64,000 nucleotides of DNA from Streptomyces griseoviridis (GTDB lineage: Bacteria; Actinomycetota; Actinomycetes; Streptomycetales; Streptomycetaceae). The notes beneath the pieces were generated by a model. It had not been told where the DNA came from. It did no database searches and saw only the letters and a list, made by a program, of their open reading frames with translations. Positions 27,916 through 38,387 of this stretch are shown one piece after another. The stretch spans positions 1,702,001-1,766,000 of the forward strand of contig NZ_CP029078.1 in assembly GCF_005222485.1 (NCBI RefSeq), in the 5' to 3' direction. Within the stretch, counting starts at the first letter, position 1, and each line of letters begins with the position of its first letter. Both the position numbers and the translations under genes were made by a program.

Positions 27916-28031
27916 TCAGCCAGGGGGAGAGCACGTACTTCATTGTCCCATGCCGACGGCGATGACCTGCATCGGAGGATCGTCCAGGCAGGTCAGAGGG
28001 GTTCTCGGCGGAACGTACAGCGGGGCGCGGA

Positions 28032-28352
28032 TCAGCGGGTCGGGCCGCCGGGGGCGAGCTCCACGGCGAGCGCGGGCGTGCGGTCGGCGGCCTCCTTGAG
28101 CACGTCCTGCGCGACGGCCCACTCGTCGGGCCGCGCCGCGGCGTACGGGCGCCAGCCGGTGACGACGATCAGCAGCCCGGGGCCAGCGGCGGCCTCGGGC
28201 CAGAGACCGGGGTCGGAGAGGACGTCGGCGAGGGCGTCCCAGTTGCGGCCGAACCAGTCGGGCAGGGCGAGGGCGCGCGCGACGCGGTCCATGAACCCGG
28301 CCTTGTCGGTGACGCCGTCGAGGTCGAGGGTGACGGGGTGCGGGCTCGTCAT
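28032..28352 (-). CDS. Barstar-family ribonuclease inhibitor
   Basis: A 106-residue cytoplasmic protein of the barstar family. The conserved core LPDWFGRNWDALADVLSD near residues 30-47 contains the helix that plugs guanyl RNase active sites. It overlaps the upstream RNase gene by 4 bp, so inhibitor and enzyme are translationally coupled, with the RNase first. It resembles the RNase Sa/Sai2-3 type pairs known in Streptomyces. Confidence 0.93.
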   Translation of the reverse strand: MTSPHPVTLDLDGVTDKAGFMDRVARALALPDWFGRNWDALADVLSDPGLWPEAAAGPGLLIVVTGWRPYAAARPDEWAVAQDVLKEAADRTPALAVELAPGGPTR

Positions 28353-28759
28353 CTCAGTACCGCCCTGAACGAGTCGTAGTGGTCATCGGTGTAGTAGACC
28401 TCCCCCTCGTCCCCGGTGACCAGGCGACGGGCGCCGCGGTCGCGGGAGCCGGGGGTCGGCACGGTGTACTCGTGGTAGTAGCCCCGGCTCTCGCGCGGCA
28501 GCAGCCCCTCGTGGTTGCCGAAGACGGTGCCGTCCCTGGCGTAGGGGTAGGGGCCGCCCCGGTCGATGAGGGTGAGCGTGCGCCGGGCCTCGGCGGGCAG
28601 CGCGGCGGCCCTGACGGTGGTCAGGCCGGCGGCCCACGAGGGCGCGGTCGGCGCGCCGGCGCTCCTGGAGGGGGCGGAACCGGTGGCGGGGGCCGTCGAG
28701 CAGCCGGTCAGCAGGACGAGCAGGCACAGAAGGACTCGGGGGACGAACCGCGGCAGCAT
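28349..28759 (-). CDS. Lipoprotein guanyl-specific ribonuclease (RNase Sa-like)
   Basis: A 136-residue precursor. The signal peptide ends in the lipobox LLTGCS near residue 20, then a Ser/Pro/Ala linker to about 45, then an RNase Sa-type domain. Catalytic residues are all visible: Glu in GYYHEYTVPTPGSR, Arg in GARRLVTGDEG, His in YYTDDHYDSF. RNase Sa is normally free in the medium and has one disulfide; here the domain lacks both of those Cys and would be membrane-tethered by lipid. Barstar follows directly. Confidence 0.92.
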   Translation of the reverse strand: MLPRFVPRVLLCLLVLLTGCSTAPATGSAPSRSAGAPTAPSWAAGLTTVRAAALPAEARRTLTLIDRGGPYPYARDGTVFGNHEGLLPRESRGYYHEYTVPTPGSRDRGARRLVTGDEGEVYYTDDHYDSFRAVLR

Positions 28760-28902
28760 ACGGTGATGCTGTCATGTCCGTCCCCAGGAGTCCGTCCCTG
28801 CCCCGTGACTCCGCGCCGCCCCGCGAGGCCCTGCCAGATCCGCTGAGACCCGGTGAGATCCACCGGGCCCGCCGAGACCCGCCGGCATCCGCTGAGACCC
28901 CG

Positions 28903-29946
28903 TCAGACCCCGTCGGGGTCCTCGCGGTTGAGCGCGGACTTCGGGGTGGACCCCGTCGTCATCAGCACATCGGCGGCGGAGGTGTCGGTGACCAGGCTGG
29001 TCACCAGCCCCGACCGCAGGACGGCGTCGATCGCGGTGGCCTTGCGCGCCCCGCCCGCGATGGCCACGACCTCGGGGATCCGGCGGAGCTGGTCGGCCTT
29101 GACGGTGATGCAGCGCTCACCGAGGTCCCGGCCGACCCGGCGGCCCTCCCCGTCGAAGAGGTGCGCGGACATCTCGGCGGCGACCCCGAGCGAGGCGTAG
29201 TGGCCGCGCTCCTCGTCGCTGAGCATGTCGTGCACCGTGGAGATGCCCCGCTCCCAGGAGCCGATCGAGACACAGGCGACGGTGACCTTGTCGAAGTACT
29301 CGAAGGCGCGAGCGATCCCGGTCTGGTTGCGCAGCGCGGCCGCGGTCGCCGCGTCCGGCAGCAGCATCGGCGCATAGATGGGGTGCGCGTCGCCGCCGGA
29401 GACCTGGGCGGCCCGGCGCACCGCCTCCACCGAGCCGCGCTCGGCGGTCCCGGCGTCGTACACGCCCGTCAGCTGCACGACCGTGCACGGCGGCAGCCGG
29501 TCGAGGGCGGCGGCCATGTGGATGGTGGACCGGCCCCAGGCGAGGCCCAGCACATCGCCCTCGGTGACCAGTTCGCCGAGCAGGTCGGCGGCCACCTCCC
29601 CGAGGTTCTCCGGGTCGGGCGACTCGTCGACGTCGGCGGGCGACTCGACGACGACGGCGTGCCGGAGGCCGTAGCGGGCGCGCAGCGCGTCCGAGCGCTC
29701 GGCGTCCAGCTCGGCCGGTACCCGGATCTCGATCCGGACGAGGTCTCTCTCCAGGGCCGTCTCCAGCACCCGGGCCACCTTGAACCGGCTGACGCCGAAC
29801 TCCTCCGCGATCTGGATCTTGGACTTGCCCTCCAGGTAGAAGCGGCGGGCCATGGCCGCCGCCTGCACCAGCTCAGCGGGTCCCATCCGCACTGCTGACC
29901 GGCCCGCCGACATACCCGACACGGCGATCTCCTCACTGCTGTTCAC
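28903..29946 (-). CDS. SorC/DeoR-type sugar-binding transcriptional regulator
   Basis: A 347-residue regulator. The N-terminal HTH contains IQIAEEFGVSRFKVARVLET. The rest is a sugar-phosphate-binding domain of the SorC type (VLGLAWGRSTIHMAAALDRL; VVAIAGGARKATAIDAVLRS). Effector is unknown. rpe is 78 nt downstream of its start in the opposite sense of reading order, both on the minus strand, so pentose-phosphate metabolites are possible ligands. GTG 29946 is chosen; GTG 29922 has a better GAGGAG site and is a credible alternative. Confidence 0.9.
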   Translation of the reverse strand: MNSSEEIAVSGMSAGRSAVRMGPAELVQAAAMARRFYLEGKSKIQIAEEFGVSRFKVARVLETALERDLVRIEIRVPAELDAERSDALRARYGLRHAVVVESPADVDESPDPENLGEVAADLLGELVTEGDVLGLAWGRSTIHMAAALDRLPPCTVVQLTGVYDAGTAERGSVEAVRRAAQVSGGDAHPIYAPMLLPDAATAAALRNQTGIARAFEYFDKVTVACVSIGSWERGISTVHDMLSDEERGHYASLGVAAEMSAHLFDGEGRRVGRDLGERCITVKADQLRRIPEVVAIAGGARKATAIDAVLRSGLVTSLVTDTSAADVLMTTGSTPKSALNREDPDGV

Positions 29947-30024
29947 ACTCTGGATTCGCCGTTCATCCTCGCAGATCCGGCGCACTTGATTCGCCCCGAT
30001 GGACGCCGTTCACGTACCCGTGGC

Positions 30025-30711
30025 TCAGTGGTCGCATCCCCAGGACGCTCCGGCGGTCGCGGATTCGGCACGGGCGCGCAGGGCGCGCACCGCCTCGGCC
30101 GGGTCGTCGGCGCCGTAGACCGCGGACCCGGCGACGAAGACGTCCGCGCCGGCCTCGGCGCAGCGTTCGATGGTGGAAGCGGAGACTCCGCCGTCGACCT
30201 GGAGCCACAGGTCGAGCCCGTGCTTGCCGATCAGCTCACGGGTGCGGCGGATCTTCGGCAGCATGATGTCGAGGAACGCCTGGCCGCCGAAGCCCGGCTC
30301 GACGGTCATGATCAGCAGCATGTCCAGCTCGGGGAGCAGGTCCTCGTAGGGCTCGATGGGCGTCGCGGGCCGCAGCGCCATGGACGCGCGGGCGCCCTTG
30401 GCCCGGATCTCCCGGGCCAGCCGTACCGGGGCGGCGGCCGCCTCCACGTGGAAGGTGACGGAGGAGGCCCCCGCCTCGACGTACTGGGGTGCCCACCGAT
30501 CGGGGGCCTCGATCATCAGATGGCAGTCCAGCGGGGTGTCCGTCGCCCGCGCCAGCGACTCTACGACCGGCACCCCGAGCGTCAGGTTCGGCACGAAGTG
30601 GTTGTCCATGACATCGACATGGAGCCAGTCGGCCCCCTCGACCGCCTTCGCCTCGTCGGCGAGGCGGGCGAAGTCCGCGGACAGGATGCTGGGGTTGATC
30701 TGCGCTGCCAT
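30025..30711 (-). CDS. rpe: Ribulose-phosphate 3-epimerase
   Basis: A 228-residue TIM-barrel enzyme of the pentose phosphate pathway, interconverting ribulose-5-P and xylulose-5-P. Signatures are [16 protein letters not shown] at the start, [16 protein letters not shown] with metal-binding His/Asp, [19 protein letters not shown], and [22 protein letters not shown] 30711 is preceded by CTTGGGGC. It lies downstream of rsmB on the same strand with a 71-nt gap. Confidence 0.96.
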   Translation of the reverse strand: MAAQINPSILSADFARLADEAKAVEGADWLHVDVMDNHFVPNLTLGVPVVESLARATDTPLDCHLMIEAPDRWAPQYVEAGASSVTFHVEAAAAPVRLAREIRAKGARASMALRPATPIEPYEDLLPELDMLLIMTVEPGFGGQAFLDIMLPKIRRTRELIGKHGLDLWLQVDGGVSASTIERCAEAGADVFVAGSAVYGADDPAEAVRALRARAESATAGASWGCDH

Positions 30712-30782
30712 GCCCCAAGCCTGCCATGTCCCGGCACGTTTGTTCGCGCCGGTGCGGAGCTGAGTACGGGAGGGCGGCCGGC

Positions 30783-32219
30783 TCAGCCGTCCTGGCCGGT
30801 CCTGCGCAGGATCGCGAGGTACATGGCGTCGGTGCCGTGCAGGTGCGGCCACAGCTGGATGTCGGGTCCGTCGCCCAGATCGGGGACGCCGGGCAGCAGC
30901 GGCCTGGCGTCGACCAGCTCGACGTCCGTCCGCTGCTTGAGCACGTCGTCGACGACGGCCCTGGTCTCCGCGAGATGCGGGGAGCAGGTCGCGTAGCCGA
31001 CGACGCCGCCGACCCGCACGGAGTCGAGCGCGGTGCGCAGCAGGGCGCGCTGGAGCGGGGCGAAGCCGTCGAGGTCCGCGGGGCGGCGCCGCCAGCGGGC
31101 CTCGGGGCGGCGGCGCAGGGCGCCGAGCCCGGTGCAGGGGACGTCCATCAGGACCCGGTCGAAGGAGCCGGGACGCCAGGGCGGCCTCGTCCCGTCGGCG
31201 GCGATCACCTGGTAGGGGCCGGGGTTGCCGTTCAGCGCCTTGGCCACCAGGCCCGCCCGGTGCGGCTGCTTCTCGGAGGCCAGCAGGACGGCGCCGCGTT
31301 CGGCGGCGAGCGCGGCGAGCAGCGCGGCCTTGCCGCCGGGTCCCGCGCAGCCGTCGAGCCAGGCCAGGTCGGGCCCGTCGACCGGCGCGTTGGCCAGCGC
31401 GAGCGCGACGAGCTGGCTGCCCTCGTCCTGCACCCCCGCACGCCCCTCGCGGACGGCGTCGACGGCGCCGGGCTCACCGCCCTCGGAGAGCCGCACGGCG
31501 TACGGCGACCAGCGCCCGGCGACGGCGGCCTCCTCGCCGAGCAGTTCCTCGCGGGTGGCGCGGCCGGGGCGGGCGACGAGGGTGACCTCGGGCCGTTCGT
31601 TGTCGGCCGCGAGCAGCTCCTCGATGCCGGCCCGGCCGCCGCCGAGGGCGTCCCAGAGGGCGGAAACGACCCAGCGCGGGTGCGAGTGCACGACGGCGAG
31701 GTGGTCCTCCGGGTCCTCGTCCCAGGGCGGCGCGACCCGGGCGATCCAGCCGTCGAGGTCGTCCTGCGCGACCTTGCGCAGCACGGCGTTGACGAACTTG
31801 GCCCGCCCGTCGCCCAGCACCACCCGGGCCAGCTCGACGGCGGAGGAGACGGCGGCGTGGGTCGGGATCCTGGTGCCGAGCAGCTGGTGCACGCCGAGGC
31901 TGATGACGTCGAGGACCGGCGGATCGACCTCGCGCAGCGGCCGGTCGACGCAGGAGGCGATGACGGCGTCGTACGTGCCCTGCCTGCGCAGCGTCCCGTA
32001 CACCAGCTCGGTGGCCAGCGCGGCGTCCCGCCCGTCGAACTTCTCGGGCCCCTCCTTCTCGCGCGCCTTGCGCAGCAGCGGCGGGAGCACGAGGTTGGCG
32101 TACGCGTCCCGCTCGTCCACGGCCCGCAGCGCCTCGAAGGCGAGCATGCGGACGGGGTCCTTCTGGGGCCGACGGTAGGGCTTGCCGGTCTTGCGGGGCC
32201 GACGGGAGGTGTCGCTCAC
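30783..32219 (-). CDS. rsmB: 16S rRNA (cytosine-967 C5)-methyltransferase
   Basis: A 478-residue enzyme. The N-terminal NusB-like RNA-binding domain (about 25-165) includes [20 protein letters not shown]. The C-terminal Rossmann methyltransferase has the SAM site [18 protein letters not shown], the motif IV cysteine in [19 protein letters not shown], and the motif VI catalytic cysteine in [22 protein letters not shown] 32219 begins [17 protein letters not shown], the usual basic leader. fmt lies upstream across a 330-bp gap with a large hairpin. Confidence 0.95.
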   Translation of the reverse strand: MSDTSRRPRKTGKPYRRPQKDPVRMLAFEALRAVDERDAYANLVLPPLLRKAREKEGPEKFDGRDAALATELVYGTLRRQGTYDAVIASCVDRPLREVDPPVLDVISLGVHQLLGTRIPTHAAVSSAVELARVVLGDGRAKFVNAVLRKVAQDDLDGWIARVAPPWDEDPEDHLAVVHSHPRWVVSALWDALGGGRAGIEELLAADNERPEVTLVARPGRATREELLGEEAAVAGRWSPYAVRLSEGGEPGAVDAVREGRAGVQDEGSQLVALALANAPVDGPDLAWLDGCAGPGGKAALLAALAAERGAVLLASEKQPHRAGLVAKALNGNPGPYQVIAADGTRPPWRPGSFDRVLMDVPCTGLGALRRRPEARWRRRPADLDGFAPLQRALLRTALDSVRVGGVVGYATCSPHLAETRAVVDDVLKQRTDVELVDARPLLPGVPDLGDGPDIQLWPHLHGTDAMYLAILRRTGQDG

Positions 32220-32450
32220 GAAAAAGGTGCTCCGGGTGTGGGTGGGGTGCGCGGAGACCCTCCGGCCGACCGCGCGCGAAATACGCCCCCAGAGTACGTC
32301 CGGCCGGCCGCCGGGGCTCTTTCGCGTCCGGGGGACGGGCGGGGGCGGGCCGCACCTCCAGGGGCGGAGGCGGGCCGCACTGCGCAGACGGGGCGGGCCC
32401 CACCGCAGAGGCGGCGTGCGCGCGGTGAGGCCCGCGCCCGTCGCGTACGC

Positions 32451-32502
32451 CCCGGCGCCCGACGCGACGGCGAGCCCGAGCGCCGCCGCGTCGGGCGCCG
32501 GG
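32451..32502 (-). terminator. Large hairpin between fmt and rsmB
   Basis: Arms of 22 nt, 32451-32472 and 32481-32502, pair with a single mismatch around an 8-nt loop (core CCGGCGCCCGACGCG). It lies about 50 nt past the fmt stop on the minus strand. The rest of the 32220-32548 gap is GC-rich with short CATGTCCGGGC repeats and no gene. Confidence 0.75.
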
Positions 32503-32548
32503 CGGGACCGTCGTTTCCGGCATGTCCGGGCACTCCGGCATGTCCGGG

Positions 32549-33481
32549 CTATCCGACGAGCGTCTCCCCGTCGGCGATGCGGACGCCGCGGGCCCAGTCC
32601 GCCGCGCGCATCGGCTTCTTGCCCTGGGCCTGCACCCACAGCAGCTCGACGGCGTACGAGCCGGTGCCGACGTGGACGCTGTTCTTGCCGACGGCGAGCT
32701 GCCCTGGCGCGAGGTCGGTGCGGTCGGGGACCGGCGTGACGTGGATGAGCTTGAGCCGCTCGCCCCGGAAGACGGTCCAGGCGCCGGGCGCGGGCGTGCA
32801 GCCGCGCACCACGCGGTCGACGCGCAGCGCCGGGGCGGCCCAGTCGATCTGCCCGTCCTCGACGGTGATCTTCGGCGCGAGGGTGACGCCGTCGGCGGGC
32901 TGCGGCACCGCCTTCAGGGTGCCGTCCTCGATGCCGTCCATCGTCGCGGCGAGCAGCCCGGAACCGGCGAAGGCGAGCCGGGTGAGCAGGTCGCCGCTGG
33001 TGTCGGTGGGGCGGATCACCTCGGTGACGGTGCCGTAGACGGGCCCGGAGTCGAGGCCCTCCTCGATGAGGAAGGTGGAGGCGCCGGTGATCTCGTCGCC
33101 GGCCATGATGGAGTGCTGCACCGGGGCGGCGCCGCGCCAGGCGGGCAGCAGCGAGAAGTGCAGATTGACCCAGCCGTGGGCGGGCACGTCGAGGGCGACG
33201 CGGGGCAGCAGCGCCCCGTACGCGACGACGGGGCAGCAGTCGGGGGCGATCTCCCGCAGCCGTTCGAGGAACTCGGGGTCCCGCGGCTTCACCGGCTTCA
33301 GCACCTCGATGCCGGCCTCCTCCGCGCGCTCCGCCACGGGCGACGCCACCAGCCTGCGCCCGCGCCCGGCCGGCGCGTCGGGCCGCGTGACGACGGCGGC
33401 CACCTCGTGCCGCCCGGAGGCGATCAGGGCGTCGAGGGCGGGAACGGCGACCTCGGGGGTACCGGCGAAGACGAGCTTCAT
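32549..33481 (-). CDS. fmt: Methionyl-tRNA formyltransferase
   Basis: Formylates initiator Met-tRNA using 10-formyl-tetrahydrofolate. It has 310 residues and begins [19 protein letters not shown]. The folate and catalytic site is [20 protein letters not shown] near residues 104-123, with the conserved downstream TGAST. The C-terminal ~100 residues form the tRNA-binding domain. It is the first gene of a minus-strand run toward rsmB and rpe. Confidence 0.97.
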   Translation of the reverse strand: MKLVFAGTPEVAVPALDALIASGRHEVAAVVTRPDAPAGRGRRLVASPVAERAEEAGIEVLKPVKPRDPEFLERLREIAPDCCPVVAYGALLPRVALDVPAHGWVNLHFSLLPAWRGAAPVQHSIMAGDEITGASTFLIEEGLDSGPVYGTVTEVIRPTDTSGDLLTRLAFAGSGLLAATMDGIEDGTLKAVPQPADGVTLAPKITVEDGQIDWAAPALRVDRVVRGCTPAPGAWTVFRGERLKLIHVTPVPDRTDLAPGQLAVGKNSVHVGTGSYAVELLWVQAQGKKPMRAADWARGVRIADGETLVG

Positions 33482-33504
33482 GGGTGGATACGGCCCTCTC
33501 GGAA

Positions 33505-33610
33505 CGTGCGGCTGACGGCTGACGGCTGGTGACGGGTGATGTGGGTCGGACGACGGCTGACGGGTGGTGACGGGTGACGCCCAGTTTATGGCTGACGGCC
33601 GACGGCGGAC
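33505..33610. repeat. Degenerate GCTGACGG repeats upstream of fmt
   Basis: Units of GGCTGACGG and GGTGACGGGTGA recur about ten times between the fmt start and the next divergent promoter. They look like slippage products. No gene is present in 33482-33770. Confidence 0.7.
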
Positions 33611-33671
33611 GACCTCGGCCCGAGGCGTGCCCGGGGGCGTACGGATCTGCCCTCACGCCCCCGATGCGTGA

Positions 33672-34313
<642 letters not shown>

Positions 34314-34327
34314 GCCACCTCAACGCC

Positions 34328-34356
34328 CTGCCCTCCCAAGCCCTTTGGGAGGGCAG
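34328..34356 (+). terminator. Terminator after the small HTH gene
   Basis: CTGCCCTCCCA at 34328-34338 pairs perfectly with TGGGAGGGCAG at 34346-34356 around a 7-nt loop. The remaining 34357-34617 stretch up to the priA stop is C-rich, with recurring CGCATGCC motifs and no gene. Confidence 0.85.
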
Positions 34357-34617
34357 TCGCATGCCAGGACCGCTTTCTGGGGGCAGCCGCATGCCCCGCC
34401 CGTCCCGCACGCCCGTCCCGCAGAGCCAGCCGCACACTCCGCCCGCCCCACCGAGGGGCGACCGCAAGCCCCCACACGCCGAGGGCGGCCGCATGCCCCC
34501 AGCCCGAGGGGCGGCCACACGCACCACCCCACTCCCCGGCGCGCGGTCAGCCCCCGCACGCCCCTCAAGTCGCACCCCTCCCCCTCCGCTCCCCTCCGCC
34601 ATCCTCTCCCCCGGGTC

Positions 34618-36783
34618 TCAGCCGATGTCCGGCGGATCGACCCGTACCCGGACCGCGCCGGCCTCCCCCGCCCCCGTCGGCGCGCCCCGGGCCATCCGTG
34701 CGGCCTGCGCGGCCTTCAGGGCTGCGGCCAGGGCGGCGCCGCTGCCCTGCGGTACCCGGATCAGGGCCCGCTCCCACCGCTCGCCCGGCGGCGGCGCCCC
34801 GACCCGGCGGGGCCGTCCCGCGGTCGTGACGGGCAGCGGCACCGGCCCCAACACCTCGGCCTCGGCGGGCAGTTCGGCCGCGGCGAGGAACGCGGAGACC
34901 GCCTCAGGGGCTCCCGAGACGGCGGCCATCCGGGACACCGGGGGGAAGCCGAGCTCGGCCCGCTCGGCGAGTTCCCGCACAGCGTGCCCGACGGGGTCCC
35001 AGCGCACCAGCGCCTGCACCGGACGCAGGGTGGGTTCGGCGACGACGACCACCGTGCCGCCCTCGGACTGGGGCCGTACCAGCGCGGCGGCCCCGATCCA
35101 GCGGCGCAGGGCGTCCTCACCGGCCCGCAGATCGGGCCGGCCGAGCATGGCCCAGCCGTCGAGGAGCAGCGCGGCCGCGTAGCCGCCCTCGGCGACGGGC
35201 TCGGCGCCCGGTGTGCTGACGACGAGCGCGGGGGCGCCCGGCACGGTGTCGAGCACCTGCTCGCGCCCGGAGGTGCGCACCGGGACGGCGGGGAAGGCCC
35301 GGCCCAGTTCCTCGGCGGTGCGCCGGGCGCCGACGACCTGGGCGCGCAGCCGGAAGCCGCCGCACTCGGGGCAGTGCCAGTTCTCCTCGGGGCGCCCGCA
35401 CCAGCCGCAGGTCAGCGCGGAGGCGTCGGGGGCTTCGAGGGGCCCGGCGCAGTGCCGGCAGCGGGCGGGGGCCCGGCAGGCGGCACAGGCCATCCGGGGG
35501 ACGTAACCGCGCCGGGGCACCTGGACGAGGACGGGGCCGCCGCGCAGCCCCTCCCTGACGGCCTGCCAGGCGAGGGTGGGCAGCCGAGCGGCGCGCGCGG
35601 CCTCGTCGCGGGCGAGGTCGCCGTCCCCGACGGTCCGCACCAGCGGAGCGGCGCCGCGCACCTGGTCGCGCGCGGCGATCAGCGGCCTGGCCCAGCCGGT
35701 CTCGACGAGCTGGGCGGCCTCCACGGTGCAGCTCCAACCGCCGAGGAGGAATCCGCACCGGTCCTGGGCCGCGCGCAGCAGCAGCACCTCGCGGGCGTGC
35801 GGCTGCGGGGCGTGGGGTTCGCTGTGGCTGTCGTCGCCGTCGTCCCAGAGGGCGACCAGGCCGAGGTCCTGGACCGGGGCGAACATGGCGGCGCGGGTGC
35901 CGATAACGGCCCGTACCGAGCCGCGCCGCACGGCGAGCCACTGGCGGTAGCGCTTCTCGGGCCCGGCGTCGGCGGTCAGGACGGCGTGCCGGCCCTCGCC
36001 GAGCAGGGCGGTGAGGGCGGCGTCGACGCGGGCGACGGTCCGGCCGTCGGGCAGTACGGCGAGGGCGCCGCGCCCGGAGGCGAGCGTCGCGGCCATGGCG
36101 CGGGCGAGTTCGTCGCTCCACCCAGGGCCAGGCAGGGCGTTCCAGACGGCGCGCGGGGCGCCGCCGGAGGCGAGTGCGTCGACGAAGGCCGCCCCGTGTC
36201 CGTACCGCGTCCAGGGGCCGGCGTCCGGGGCGGGGGGCGGCGGCAGGGGGGCGGGGGACGGCCGCTGCTCGGCGCGGGCGTTGCGCGGCGGGACGGCGAG
36301 CTGGAGCACGTCGGCGAGGCTGCCGGCGTACCGGTCGGCGACGGCGCGGGTGAGCCCGAGCAGTTCCGCGCTGAGCACCCGCTCGGGGGAGACGACCTGG
36401 GCGAGGGCGGCGAGGGGTCCCGAGTAGTCGGACTCGGCGAGCCGATCGACGAGGAACCCGTCGATCAGACCGCCGCCCTCCCGCCTTCCGTCGCGCACCC
36501 GATGCCGCCCGGCCCCGAACCTGACCCGGACCCGCACCCCCGGCTGCGCGTCCGCGTCCAGCTCCTCGGGCACGGCGTAGTCGAAGTACCGGTCGAGGTG
36601 CAGCACCCCTTTGTCGACCAGCACCCGCGCGACGGGCAGCTCCTTGGCGAGGGCGGCCCCCCGCCAGGTGCGCGGCTTGGCGCGGGGCTTCTTCGCGTCC
36701 CGCACACTGGCCCGGATCAACGCGAGCTGCTCGGGCGGCGCCTTCCCGGCGCCGTCCCCACCCTGCCCGTCATCGCTGCTCAC
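34618..36783 (-). CDS. priA: Probable replication restart protein PriA (ATPase-defective actinobacterial type)
   Basis: A 721-residue primosomal N' protein. The N-terminal DNA-binding domain includes VARVLVDKGVLHLDRYFDYA. The zinc domain has four Cys pairs: CAAC, CRHC, CGWC and CPEC, near residues 430-475. The helicase core is degenerate: no GxGKT/S Walker A loop is visible, and the DEEH-type motif is replaced by ALWDDGDDSHSEPHAPQPH. Actinobacterial PriA proteins generally lack helicase activity, so this one is probably a loading or structural factor. GTG 36783 gives the conserved start; ATG 36813 is possible. Confidence 0.88.
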   Translation of the reverse strand: MSSDDGQGGDGAGKAPPEQLALIRASVRDAKKPRAKPRTWRGAALAKELPVARVLVDKGVLHLDRYFDYAVPEELDADAQPGVRVRVRFGAGRHRVRDGRREGGGLIDGFLVDRLAESDYSGPLAALAQVVSPERVLSAELLGLTRAVADRYAGSLADVLQLAVPPRNARAEQRPSPAPLPPPPAPDAGPWTRYGHGAAFVDALASGGAPRAVWNALPGPGWSDELARAMAATLASGRGALAVLPDGRTVARVDAALTALLGEGRHAVLTADAGPEKRYRQWLAVRRGSVRAVIGTRAAMFAPVQDLGLVALWDDGDDSHSEPHAPQPHAREVLLLRAAQDRCGFLLGGWSCTVEAAQLVETGWARPLIAARDQVRGAAPLVRTVGDGDLARDEAARAARLPTLAWQAVREGLRGGPVLVQVPRRGYVPRMACAACRAPARCRHCAGPLEAPDASALTCGWCGRPEENWHCPECGGFRLRAQVVGARRTAEELGRAFPAVPVRTSGREQVLDTVPGAPALVVSTPGAEPVAEGGYAAALLLDGWAMLGRPDLRAGEDALRRWIGAAALVRPQSEGGTVVVVAEPTLRPVQALVRWDPVGHAVRELAERAELGFPPVSRMAAVSGAPEAVSAFLAAAELPAEAEVLGPVPLPVTTAGRPRRVGAPPPGERWERALIRVPQGSGAALAAALKAAQAARMARGAPTGAGEAGAVRVRVDPPDIG

Positions 36784-36986
36784 GCCTGCATTCTTACCAA
36801 ACGGCACTGACATCGGAGCGATGAGCACGAGATGCGGACGGTCCGCCCGTCGAGGTCGGCGGTAGCTGCCCGGCGAGGACGACAGCGCCCCGGCGCGCGA
36901 GGGCCACGGTCTCTCCCGGCCGGTTCGTTGGTGGCCGAAACCCCTTTCTCGACATGGCTCAGCGGGTCGGCTTCGCTCCGGAGGAG

Positions 36987-37007
36987 GAAACGGGAAACGC
37001 CCGTTTC
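36987..37007. promoter_or_regulatory. Inverted repeat upstream of the XRE regulator gene
   Basis: GAAACGGG at 36987-36994 and CCCGTTTC at 37000-37007 form a perfect 8-bp inverted repeat with a 5-nt spacer, 79 nt before the regulator start. The gap 36784-37085 holds no gene and must contain the divergent priA and cassette promoters. It may be the regulator's own operator. A GGGAAACG core recurs at 38378-38385 in front of the TIR gene. Confidence 0.45.
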
Positions 37008-37085
37008 GCCTTGTTCCGCTCGGCCGTCTGCCGCACGCTGAATCGCGTCGCTCCGGGCTGCGGCCGACGAGTGACGGAGGTCGAA

Positions 37086-38375
37086 GTGCTTCAAGAGTCA
37101 TGGGAGTTCGGGCCGGAACTGCGCCGTAGGCGCATGGCCGCGGGCCTCTCCCTCCAGCAGCTCGGGCAGCGCGTGCACTACAGCAAGAGCCAGCTGAGCA
37201 AGGTGGAACGGGAACTCAAACGTCCGACGCCCGAACTGGCACGTCTGTGCGACACCGAACTGGGTGCCCGGGGCGCGCCCACCCGGCTCGTGCCGGTCCG
37301 TGGTTCCCAGCCATCGCTGCCCGGCCCCGAAAGCGACGACGAGGTGTGGTTGATGCAACTCCGCAAGGACGGTTCGAGTTCCTTCCAGCCCGTGACCCGG
37401 CGCGACGTGATCGCCGGAGCCGCGTCCGCGCTGACCCTGGGCGCGACCGACCCACGTGTCCTCCCGCCGGTTCCCGGCGGCGCAGAGACACTTGTCGAGG
37501 CCTCCCGAATGCTGTTCGACCAGTTCAGGCGCCTGGGCCAGGTCTCGGGCCCGGCCGGTGTCCTGCCATCGCTCATCGCGCAGACGCACAGCCTGGAGCA
37601 GTTCGCACGGTGCAGCGGCCCTCGGGCCCGCCGCGACCTGCTGCTCCTCGCCTCCCGCTATGCCGAGTACGCGGGCTGGATGGCCCAGGAGTCCGGGGAC
37701 GACACCGCCGCGATCTGGTGGACGGAACGCGCCGTCCAGTTGGCCGCCGCCGGCCGGGACACCGTTCTCGCCGCGTACGCGCAGGTCCGGCGTTCGCTGA
37801 TCAGTCTCTATCGCGGTGATGTCGAGGACGCCGCTCAGCTGGCCGAGCATGCGCTGCACTCTGATGCCTCCGCGCGTGTCCGGGGCCTGGCCGCCCAGCA
37901 TCTGGCCCAGGCGAGAGCCGTCGAGGGCGACTACGACAGCTGCATGCGCAGCCTGGACCGCTCCCGTGACCTGCTGGAACGCAGCTGCGTCGAGACCGGC
38001 CAGCCCGTTCTGGGCGCCTCCCACGTGCCCGACGTCGTCTCGATGTTCACCGGCTGGTGCCTGTACGACCTGGGCCGTCCGCGTGAGGCGGCCGTCCACC
38101 TCGACACCGAGACGGCACGGATCCCGGCGCACGCCTTCCGCACCAGGGCGCGCTACGGCGTCCGGCGCGCCCTGGCCCATGCGGCGGCGGGCGACGTCGA
38201 TCACGCGTGCGCGATCACGGCCGAGGTGCTGCCCTCGGTCCGGCTCATTCACTCGTCCACGGTCCGCTCCGACCTGCACCGCCTCTTCCGCACGCTCGGA
38301 CGGCACGCCCGGCAGCGCTCGGTGCGGGCTCTCGTGCCCGACCTGACCGACGCGCTCACGTCCCGCACCACCTAG
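37086..38375 (+). CDS. XRE-family HTH regulator with TPR-like C-terminal region
   Basis: A 429-residue protein heading the cassette. An XRE HTH lies at about 10-60 (RRRRMAAGLSLQQLGQRVHY, then SKSQLSKVERELKRPTPELA). A linker near 105-125 has RRDVIAGAASALTLGA, common in actinobacterial XRE/TPR proteins and not a signal peptide in this internal position. The rest is helical and TPR-like (ARRDLLLLASRYAEYAGWMA; VRGLAAQHLAQARAVEGDYD), suited to sensing a peptide or partner. GTG 37086 has GGAGG 6 nt upstream. The TIR gene starts 12 nt after its stop, so they are probably one operon. Confidence 0.85.
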   Translation: MLQESWEFGPELRRRRMAAGLSLQQLGQRVHYSKSQLSKVERELKRPTPELARLCDTELGARGAPTRLVPVRGSQPSLPGPESDDEVWLMQLRKDGSSSFQPVTRRDVIAGAASALTLGATDPRVLPPVPGGAETLVEASRMLFDQFRRLGQVSGPAGVLPSLIAQTHSLEQFARCSGPRARRDLLLLASRYAEYAGWMAQESGDDTAAIWWTERAVQLAAAGRDTVLAAYAQVRRSLISLYRGDVEDAAQLAEHALHSDASARVRGLAAQHLAQARAVEGDYDSCMRSLDRSRDLLERSCVETGQPVLGASHVPDVVSMFTGWCLYDLGRPREAAVHLDTETARIPAHAFRTRARYGVRRALAHAAAGDVDHACAITAEVLPSVRLIHSSTVRSDLHRLFRTLGRHARQRSVRALVPDLTDALTSRTT

Positions 38376-38387
38376 AAGGGAAACGTC

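Noticed and set aside
37386..37450. RRDVIAGAASALTLGA in the XRE regulator as a Tat signal peptide
   Set aside because: It lies about 100 residues into a DNA-binding protein, not at the N-terminus; such internal RR motifs are common in actinobacterial XRE/TPR proteins.
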